From NCBI GenBank assembly GCA_030598525.1, contig JAUVPT010000148.1, positions 1 to 5,124 of the forward strand: 5,124 nt of DNA, read 5' to 3'. A program made the position numbers and the translations under genes. Source of the stretch: Gemmatimonadota bacterium. GTDB taxonomy: Bacteria; Gemmatimonadota; Gemmatimonadetes; Palauibacterales; Palauibacteraceae. The notes beneath the pieces are model-generated. The model was not told where the DNA came from and did no database searches. It saw nothing but the letters and a program-made list of their open reading frames with translations. Shown here piece after piece: positions 1 to 4,875 of this stretch (its first letter is position 1; each line of letters begins with the position of its first letter).

Positions 1-258
1 CACGCCGACAAGGTGGACGAGCCCATTCTCCTGATTCATGGAGAAATGGACAACAACTCCGGCACCTTCCCGCTGCAGAGCCAGCGCTACTACGGAGCGC
101 TTCAGGGCCTTGGTGCCACGGTGCGCCTGGTCGTGCTGCCGTACGAGGCCCACGGCTACCGATCGCGCGAATCTCTCTTGCACATGCTGTGGGAGATGCA
201 GGAGTGGATGGACCGGTACGTGAAGAACCGGCCCGCTGAAGCGCCGACTACGGACTAG
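1..258 (+). CDS. Prolyl oligopeptidase family (S9) serine peptidase, C-terminal fragment
   Basis: This is the last 85 codons of a gene that begins upstream of the window; the reading frame is open from base 1 to a TAG stop. The fragment is the end of an alpha/beta-hydrolase catalytic domain. Strands and loops read PILLIHGEMDNNSGTFPLQS and then LVVLPYEAHGYRSRES. In this family the Asp after HGE (window residue 17, bases 49-51) and the His in the AHGY motif (window residue 51, bases 151-153) are the second and third members of the Ser-Asp-His triad; the nucleophile Ser lies off the left edge. From memory, the HGExDNNxGT and LPxExHGY wording matches the S9 branch that includes the plant and cyanobacterial glutamyl endopeptidase CGEP better than classical prolyl oligopeptidase. 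It would cleave peptides; location cannot be judged without the N-terminus. The next gene starts 12 nt downstream, suggesting co-transcription. Family call is strong, subfamily call moderate. Confidence 0.93.
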   Translation, partial: HADKVDEPILLIHGEMDNNSGTFPLQSQRYYGALQGLGATVRLVVLPYEAHGYRSRESLLHMLWEMQEWMDRYVKNRPAEAPTTD

Positions 259-261
259 GAG
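257..261 (+). promoter_or_regulatory. Shine-Dalgarno of the YkgJ-like gene, overlapping the upstream stop codon
   Basis: AGGAG lies 9 nt before the ATG at 271. Its first two bases are also the last two of the TAG stop of the peptidase gene. This supports the ATG at 271 as the start and suggests translational coupling between the two genes. Confidence 0.75.
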
Positions 262-270
262 AATCCGAGC

Positions 271-834
271 ATGAGGGACGACTTCCTCGACGACCTGCAG
301 CGCCGGGCCTCCGAGGCCGGGGTCACCTGCGGACCCCACTGCCCCGGCAACCGGATCCCTCTCACGCCTTACGAGGTGGCGCGAATCGCGCGGGGCCTCA
401 GGGTTCCGACGGGCGAAGTGATCCGCCGCTATGTGCAGGAGGGCTCGGGAGTGCTCGAAGTCGGAGATGACGGAAACTGCGTGTTCCACCGCACCGAGGG
501 GTGTGAACTTGACGCGGAGCGCCCCATGTCGTGCCGCAATTTCGCCGACCCGCTGGACGGGGCAGGTCGGTTCGTCGAGCGGGCGCGGCAATACCGTGCT
601 ATTCTTCGCGCCTGGCGAGCTACACGAGAAGCAGAAACTATGGCCGATCCGAACTCGGCCCTCTCGGCTGGCGAGCTTCGGAGGCACGCCGCACCGGAAC
701 TCGGGATGTGGATCCTGGACGTGGATTCGATGGTGGCAGAGCGTTGCCAGGAAAGAGGAATGCCGATCCCCGAGGACCTGGAGGCCCGGATCGACATTCA
801 CCTGGAAGTGTTGAGGTCAGCGTTGGAAGGCTAA
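271..834 (+). CDS. YkgJ-like cysteine-cluster protein (putative Zn/Fe-chelating domain)
   Basis: This is a 187-residue cytoplasmic protein with no signal peptide or membrane segment. The N-terminal half carries the YkgJ/CxxCxxCC-type cluster: C20 and C24, the segment IPLTPYEVARIARGL (29-43), then C70, C78 and C88 in the NCVFH...GCELDAERPMSCRNF block. Typical members read CxxCC before the I-x-LT segment. Here H23 stands where the first Cys of the doublet would be (C20-G-P-H23-C24), which could still bind metal. The C-terminal half (about 100-187) is helical and not recognisable. The family is annotated as a putative zinc- or iron-chelating domain, but the reaction or partner of most members is unknown, so I give no function beyond metal binding. 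A good SD supports the start. It follows the S9 peptidase by 12 nt, and a strong hairpin lies 22 nt after its stop, so it is probably the last gene of that operon. Confidence 0.9.
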   Translation: MRDDFLDDLQRRASEAGVTCGPHCPGNRIPLTPYEVARIARGLRVPTGEVIRRYVQEGSGVLEVGDDGNCVFHRTEGCELDAERPMSCRNFADPLDGAGRFVERARQYRAILRAWRATREAETMADPNSALSAGELRRHAAPELGMWILDVDSMVAERCQERGMPIPEDLEARIDIHLEVLRSALEG

Positions 835-855
835 CCCCGCCCATCCGCGCTGATT

Positions 856-890
856 GAACGGGTCGGTCCAGGGTATGGGCCGGCCCGTTC
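856..890 (+). terminator. Intrinsic-type terminator hairpin after the YkgJ-like gene
   Basis: An inverted repeat pairs 856-870 (gaacgggtcggtcca) with 876-890 (tgggccggcccgttc), giving 15 consecutive pairs, two of them G-T wobbles, around a 5-nt loop (gggta). It begins 22 nt after the TAA stop. The + strand tail is only TT followed by gcat, and the - strand side has no T-run, so the hairpin is strong but the U-tract is poor. This is common in GC-rich genomes. Only the + strand direction has a gene ending here. Confidence 0.6.
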
Positions 891-995
891 TTGCATCCGG
901 GCCAGGCGTTCGGGAAACCGAGTTCGCGTCTCCCGCGTTCTCCCTGACGACAGGCTGCCGCTGGCGGCGGCGAGACTCATGTGAGAACGAGCGCC

Positions 996-1703
996 ATGGG
1001 AAAGAAGAGAGGGGTCAAAGGACAGGCCGAGTTGTCGGTCATCCTGGTGGCAGTGGCGGTCCTGTCCGGGGCTGGGGCGTGTTCGGACTCCAACGGCGGA
1101 GGTGGGCTCTCGGCGCCAGTGGATTCCGACCCGGTCTCCGTGATCGCGCTCGATGTGCGCGTTCACCTCCTCGAGTCGGACGAATTTACACAGCTCTCCA
1201 CGACTCTGACCGGCCCCGAGGTCGGCACGCTGTTCGAGGGCGTGAACGAAATCTGGGCTGAGGCAGGGGTGCGATGGGTTATCGAGTCGATCGTACACGA
1301 GCCGGCTGCCAATCAAGACCTGTTCGGCCAGGTCATCCGCGGAGAGATTCCCTTCACCGGTAGCGTTCTTGCCTCACTCCTACCGCGCCAGCAGTTGCTC
1401 TCGGGCAAATGGGACGTGTTCATGATCCGCGACCTGGGAGGCTCGATCGCGGGCTTCTACATCGGAGGCATTCCCGCCGTGATAGGTGCGGAGCTCGACC
1501 CGCTGGGGGCCCGCGATCTGGCTGGCAGCATGCCCCGCATCGTGGCGCACGAGCTGGGGCACTCCATCGGGCTGGGCCACGTGGACTGCGTTGCGGCCGG
1601 CAATCTGATGGCGCCGGGCTGCTTTCAGGGTGTGCGGACCCGTCTCACGGCGATTCAGACGGAGATTGCCAGAAGCCAGGCCCGCACCGGAAGGCCGTTC
1701 TAG
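996..1703 (+). CDS. Lipoprotein zinc metallopeptidase (zincin, HExxHxxGxxH)
   Basis: From the ATG at 996 the product is 235 residues. It starts with a basic n-region (MGKKRGVKGQ), a hydrophobic core (LSVILVAVAVLSGAGA) and a Cys at residue 29 followed by SDSNGGGG, which fits a lipoprotein signal with a somewhat atypical lipobox (AGAC) and a Gly-rich tether. Near the C-terminus is HELGHSIGLGHVD. H185, H189 and H195 are the expected zinc ligands and E186 the catalytic base. A Met follows in NLMAPG (M205), as in the Met-turn of metzincins such as matrixins. C198 and C209 bracket that Met and could form a disulphide. The middle (about 45-175) is not recognisable to me but should hold the N-terminal part of the fold. 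It is probably a membrane-anchored protease facing the periplasm or outside; the substrate is unknown. The frame also allows a GTG start at 981 (five more residues). Neither start has a clear SD; I prefer 996 because it gives a standard signal peptide. The gene converges on the next one and shares its stop palindrome. Confidence 0.88.
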   Translation: MGKKRGVKGQAELSVILVAVAVLSGAGACSDSNGGGGLSAPVDSDPVSVIALDVRVHLLESDEFTQLSTTLTGPEVGTLFEGVNEIWAEAGVRWVIESIVHEPAANQDLFGQVIRGEIPFTGSVLASLLPRQQLLSGKWDVFMIRDLGGSIAGFYIGGIPAVIGAELDPLGARDLAGSMPRIVAHELGHSIGLGHVDCVAAGNLMAPGCFQGVRTRLTAIQTEIARSQARTGRPF

Positions 1704-2167
1704 CCGTCATCGCCCGGATCGAGCTCGCGCAGGAACGCTCCGGTCACGATGTCGAAGACCTTGACGGACGTGATCTGTCGTTCGCTTCCATACTCTCGCA
1801 CGACGACTTCCTTCTTGTCCTCGCCGGGGCGGTACACGAGCCACCCGCCAGCCGGCACGTCGCGGGAGACTGAGTCACAGGGGCCCGACGGATACTTCTT
1901 CTTCTGTTTCCCTGGCGGCTCGCCCGGCATCCACACGCGGCACTGGCCGGCGGGAGGAAGGTGGCCGGGCGGAATCCCGAACTTCGCTGCCGTGCTGGCG
2001 TTCTCGGACACATTCTCGTTCTTGCGCTCGGGCTCGGTGCCTTCGTCAGAGCCGGTGCCCGGAATGCTCTGCGCCTGGGGGTCCGGACCGGTCTCGACCT
2101 CGGAATTTGAACTGGAGCAGGCGGCAAGGCCGCCGACCAGGAGTGTCACCAACCACAGTCGTCGCAT
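1700..2167 (-). CDS. Lipoprotein with IPPGHLPP/CRVWMPGEPPG-type motif, function unknown
   Basis: This 155-residue protein starts with a textbook lipoprotein signal: MRRLWLVTLLVGGLAAC with lipobox LAAC and Cys17. A low-complexity acidic/polar linker follows (about 18-60, rich in S, E, N, G). Next comes a Pro/Gly-rich segment, IPPGHLPPAGQCRVWMPGEP (65-84), continuing PPGKQKKKYPSGPC to C97, so C76 and C97 may pair. The C-terminal part (104-150) alternates like beta-strands: VPAGGWLVYRPG, KKEVVVREYG, ITSVKVFDIVTGAFLREL. I recall the IPPGHLPPxGxCRxWxPGxPPG block from many uncharacterised bacterial envelope proteins, but I know no established function. The start at 2167 is fixed by a strong SD and the signal peptide; the frame is open further upstream to 2356 but that extension would bury the signal. 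The KQKKK patch after the motif is unusually basic. Confidence 0.9.
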   Translation of the reverse strand: MRRLWLVTLLVGGLAACSSSNSEVETGPDPQAQSIPGTGSDEGTEPERKNENVSENASTAAKFGIPPGHLPPAGQCRVWMPGEPPGKQKKKYPSGPCDSVSRDVPAGGWLVYRPGEDKKEVVVREYGSERQITSVKVFDIVTGAFLRELDPGDDG

Positions 2168-2542
2168 CGTTTCCTCCGTCGCTCGTCTGGCGGTCCATGC
2201 GATGGTCGCCGGGAATGTGAATCGATGAACGTGGATGTTCCAGATGCGTGCCACGGCGGATCGCCTGTCGCGAAGGCGGTTCCGTCCGCGACCGGGCACG
2301 CATCCGTTGCAGGATCGATCACTTCGTATCGAAATGCACTGGCTCCGCTCTTGCACTCCCCGAGGTAACGTCGAGTTGGCGCGTCAATCGGCCCCGGGCG
2401 CACGCACAACTGCAACGACTTGCGATTGCTTACTTTAGGTGTCTCGAGCCGCTGAGCGGCCAGGAAATGGCAGGGTCGAGGCGTTGCGTACACCGCGGCA
2501 GCGTATGGCAAAACGCTCCGCCAGAGAGAATCGGGACGGCCG
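2168..2542. other. Divergent intergenic region, about 375 bp, no gene found
   Basis: This stretch separates the divergently transcribed lipoprotein (-) and GAF-GGDEF-EAL (+) genes and should hold both promoters. I could not identify a convincing -35/-10 pair. The most AT-rich patch is ttgcgattgcttacttta around 2420-2437, which could be part of a + strand promoter, but this is weak. There is a 6-bp inverted repeat, GTCGCG at 2267-2272 with CGCGAC at 2287-2292, and a compact GCCGCTGAGCGGC at 2448-2460. Open frames on both strands here have no start signal or recognisable protein and run into the neighbouring genes out of frame. Confidence 0.6.
2173..2177 (-). promoter_or_regulatory. Shine-Dalgarno fixing the start of the IPPGHLPP lipoprotein
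   Basis: On the - strand the sequence reads GGAGG followed by AAACG and then ATG at 2167-2165, a 5-nt spacing. This near-perfect site decides against the longer open frame that begins at 2356. Confidence 0.85.
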
Positions 2543-4555
2543 ATGCGGGACATCGAAGAGCGGGCGAAAACGAATTCGGATCGTGCCGCGGAGGGTGACT
2601 CCTCGCGACTCATGCCGGTTGGGCTCAACCCGGAGCTCTCAGCCTGGCAGCTGAGAGAATTCAACCAGCTCTTGATCGATCTTTCTTCCAGGAAGGCCCT
2701 GCCCGAAGCTCTCAGGCTCATTACGCACGGGATCTGCGAAGCCATGGGCTGGAGCGCGGCGTTTGCCCGCTGGGACACCGGTGCGGAATCCGGGTCGGAG
2801 TGGCATTCCGGTGATCCTGGCCTGGAGGACACCCAGGCACTCCAGTCCGCTCTCGAGCGGGGACCGGTGGCCGGCTGGAGTGACGATGGCAAGGAGCCCT
2901 CCGTCAGACTCGAGCCCTTGATCGCGCTGCCCGAGACCCGGGCACGCGAAGCGGCGCGTGACGCGGGCCTGGCCGGCTACGCCCTTCTGCCCATACTGGC
3001 GGCGGGAAAGCCCATCGCCATGCTCGAGCTTCTTGCGACCACCGCACCGCCGAGAACGGGGGGACTTACGCGTCCGACGGGAGTCCGGGATGGGCTCGAA
3101 GTCCTGGCGGGCATGTTGGGTCTCGTGGCAACGAGGGAACGAATGCAGAACGCCGTCGGCAAGGCCGCCGCCCATGCCCGGCTCAACATGGCGGAGCTGG
3201 CCGAAGTCCGAGCGGAGTTGGAGCAGAGCGGAGGGTCGGCCCTTTACGACGAACGGACGGGCCTTCCGGCCCGCCAGATCCTGTTTGACCGGATCCGGCA
3301 GGCGATCCGCAGGCGCCAGCGTTCGCCGCGTGATCAGTTCGCCGTACTGGTGGCAGAGGTGGAGGGTCTCGACCGGGTAGAAGGCCGGGGCGGAGACCAG
3401 GCCGTCGAGGAAGTGATGGTAGCGGCAGCACGAAGGCTGGCAGGCCATACACGACCTGCGGACACCACCGCGACGGATGGTCCCAGCCGATTCGTGATCA
3501 TCACAGAAGGAATAAGGACGATTGAAGAGGCTCTCGGGGTCGCCGACCGCGTCCAGAAGGAACTACGCCGGCCCTTCCCCACGGCACGCAGCGATATTCG
3601 GCTGGATGTCAGAATAGGACTCGCGCTGGGTGGGCCGGCCTACGACGAGCCGGAGGCCCTGCTGGCGGACGCAGCCGCAGCCGCCGTCCGCGCTGCGAAC
3701 TCGCGTGAACGTATTCAGGTATTCGACCGTGCCGTGGAGGACAATCACCGGCAGCGTGAGCGGATGAGAAGCGACCTCGCGGCGGCGCTCGAGAAGCGCG
3801 AGTTCCACCTCGAATACCAACCCATCGTCTCCTTGCAGGATGGCCGGATCACCGGACTGGAGACGTTCCTCCGGTGGCGTCACCCGGAACTCGGACTGGT
3901 GCCGCCGGATCAGTTCATTCCGGTCGCGGCCGAGTCTCCGCTGATTCACGACATCGGTTTCTGGGTGCTCGAGCAGGCATGTGACCAGATCAACCGGTGG
4001 CGCAGTCACCTGTCCCAGGTTGAGTTGCCTCCCGTCGGCGTAAACGTGCTGGGACGCCAGATCTTCCACGACGGATTCCTCGAACGGGTCCGGGAAATAC
4101 TCGAACGGCAGGGAATCCAAGGTCGCCAGTTGCGGCTGGACATCGGCGAAGCCGAGTTAATGCGTGATGCGGATAAGGCAGCCACCGTGCTGGATCGGCT
4201 GCAGGGCATGGGCATTGACGTGGCCATCGACGACTTCGGCACCGGATACTCTTCGCTCAGCCTCCTGCATGACCTTCCGGTCGGGGCATTGAAGATCGAC
4301 CGCTCGTTCATCAGTCATCGACGCGAGAAGCTCCGCGAATGGGGGGTGGCTCGTACGATCGTCGAGCTGGCGAAGATCCTGGACGTCGAGGTCATCGCAG
4401 AAGGGATCGAGACCCGCGAGCAATTCCTGGCCCTTCGACAGGCTGGCTGCACCCAGGCGCAGGGATACCACTTTTCAGGTCCCGTTGGCGCAGCCAAAGC
4501 CGAGGAGATGATCCGTGACGGCTATCCCCTGGATCTCGAAGCGCCGCAGCGCTGA
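2543..4555 (+). CDS. GAF - degenerate GGDEF - EAL protein, probable c-di-GMP phosphodiesterase
   Basis: This is a 670-residue soluble protein with no membrane segment. Residues about 36-197 look like a GAF-type sensor domain. A helical linker (198-229) leads to a GGDEF domain (about 232-397) that starts with the typical DERTGLPARQILFDRI. The signature is replaced by GPSRF (313-317) and the usual metal Asp residues become Glu (AEVEGL, 271-276), so it should not make c-di-GMP. R304-P-A-D307 sits exactly where the inhibitory-site RxxD belongs. The EAL domain (about 408-655) reads ETFLRW (E440), VNVLGRQ (N501), LDIGEAELM (D533, E536), IDDFGTGYSS (D563, D564), LKIDRSF (K584), AEGIET (E620) and QGYHFSGP (Q640). 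Catalytic residues are present except that the Glu of the usual E-x-T-E motif is Asp. It likely hydrolyses c-di-GMP to pGpG, with GAF and GGDEF as regulatory inputs. No ATG here has a clear SD. 2543 is the first start in frame; ATG 2612 (M24), just before LNPELSAWQL, is the alternative. Confidence 0.95.
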   Translation: MRDIEERAKTNSDRAAEGDSSRLMPVGLNPELSAWQLREFNQLLIDLSSRKALPEALRLITHGICEAMGWSAAFARWDTGAESGSEWHSGDPGLEDTQALQSALERGPVAGWSDDGKEPSVRLEPLIALPETRAREAARDAGLAGYALLPILAAGKPIAMLELLATTAPPRTGGLTRPTGVRDGLEVLAGMLGLVATRERMQNAVGKAAAHARLNMAELAEVRAELEQSGGSALYDERTGLPARQILFDRIRQAIRRRQRSPRDQFAVLVAEVEGLDRVEGRGGDQAVEEVMVAAARRLAGHTRPADTTATDGPSRFVIITEGIRTIEEALGVADRVQKELRRPFPTARSDIRLDVRIGLALGGPAYDEPEALLADAAAAAVRAANSRERIQVFDRAVEDNHRQRERMRSDLAAALEKREFHLEYQPIVSLQDGRITGLETFLRWRHPELGLVPPDQFIPVAAESPLIHDIGFWVLEQACDQINRWRSHLSQVELPPVGVNVLGRQIFHDGFLERVREILERQGIQGRQLRLDIGEAELMRDADKAATVLDRLQGMGIDVAIDDFGTGYSSLSLLHDLPVGALKIDRSFISHRREKLREWGVARTIVELAKILDVEVIAEGIETREQFLALRQAGCTQAQGYHFSGPVGAAKAEEMIRDGYPLDLEAPQR

Positions 4556-4590
4556 CACGTAAGCCGGCCGCGCGGTACTCTCTGGAAAGC

Positions 4591-4613
4591 CCCGTCAGTC
4601 AGGCCTGATCGGG
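4591..4613 (+). terminator. Possible terminator hairpin downstream of the EAL gene
   Basis: CCCGTCAG (4591-4598) pairs with CTGA (4605-4608) and CGGG (4610-4613), with one bulged T at 4609 and a 6-nt loop. It begins 36 nt after the TGA stop. There is no U-tract, so termination is only plausible. Confidence 0.3.
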
Positions 4614-4651
4614 CGGCGCCTCCCTCGGTGACGCCGATGCCCCTCTGTCCG

Positions 4652-4667
4652 GTCAGCCTCGGCTGAC
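4652..4667. repeat. Short perfect hairpin, GTCAGCC / GGCTGAC
   Basis: GTCAGCC (4652-4658) and GGCTGAC (4661-4667) are a perfect 7-base inverted repeat separated by TC. As RNA it would form six pairs closed by a CUCG loop. A further GTCAG at 4679-4683 can pair with the same CTGAC (4663-4667), so two alternative hairpins compete. Confidence 0.45.
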
Positions 4668-4718
4668 TTCCGCTTGCGGTCAGATCGAGGTTCGCCTTTC
4701 CGGTCATGGCGTCTGGTC

Positions 4719-4737
4719 GGAGCCGACAACCGGCTCC
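4719..4737. repeat. Perfect 7-bp hairpin with 5-nt loop
   Basis: GGAGCCG (4719-4725) and CGGCTCC (4731-4737) pair perfectly around ACAAC. The shape fits a terminator stem but neither strand has a T-run after it. It may work in either direction between the convergent genes. Confidence 0.45.
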
Positions 4738-4754
4738 ACACCCTCCGAGGCGGA

Positions 4755-4781
4755 CCGCCCGACTCCGCTTTGAGTGGGCGG
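4755..4781. repeat. Strong 10-bp hairpin with one bulged base
   Basis: CCGCCC (4755-4760) pairs with GGGCGG (4776-4781), and ACTC (4762-4765) pairs with GAGT (4772-4775), leaving a bulged G at 4761 and loop CGCTTT. It is among the more stable stems in this intergenic stretch. No T-run flanks it. Confidence 0.45.
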
Positions 4782-4875
4782 CGGCGGAACCACGAAGATC
4801 GGCCACGCCTGAGGCGCGCCAGGCGACTGGGCTCTCGCCCCGAAGCGGCATTCCGGCTCCCCGGAGGTCCTCTCA

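Larger units (their letters stand above)
4556..4875. other. Convergent intergenic region, about 320 bp, rich in GC hairpins
   Basis: This stretch lies between the stop of the EAL gene and the stop of the convergent gene at the right edge. I see no convincing coding region. Two 109-codon open frames on the - strand (4522-4851 and 4595-4924) are Arg/Gly/Ser-rich translations typical of GC-rich spurious frames, and each overlaps a real gene. What it does hold is several inverted repeats (listed separately at 4591-4613, 4652-4667, 4719-4737 and 4755-4781). None has a T-run on either side. They may together stop transcription from both directions, or part of the stretch may encode a structured RNA. 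Confidence 0.6.

Noticed and set aside
831..1316. 161-codon open frame on the - strand
   Set aside because: It overlaps the terminator hairpin and the antisense of the zincin gene, has no recognisable motif, and no support for its start.
1749..2228. 159-codon open frame on the + strand opposite the lipoprotein gene
   Set aside because: The - strand frame has a clear signal peptide, lipobox and SD; the + strand frame has none of these.
2168..2356. Longer N-terminus for the IPPGHLPP lipoprotein
   Set aside because: The extra 63 residues would place the signal peptide and lipobox inside the protein, and a strong SD sits just before the ATG at 2167.
2314..2362. tRNA-like or small RNA hairpin (TCGAT...ATCGA)
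   Set aside because: Only a 5-bp stem; no acceptor stem, no T-loop or anticodon arm in place.
2420..2437. Possible promoter upstream of the EAL gene
   Set aside because: The AT-rich patch has no pair of hexamers with correct spacing; I mention it only in the region description.
2639..3448. 269-codon open frame on the - strand, with a further 248-codon one at 2146-2892
   Set aside because: Both lie opposite or across the GAF-GGDEF-EAL gene, read as Arg/Pro/Gly/Ser-rich with no domain, and reflect high GC rather than coding.
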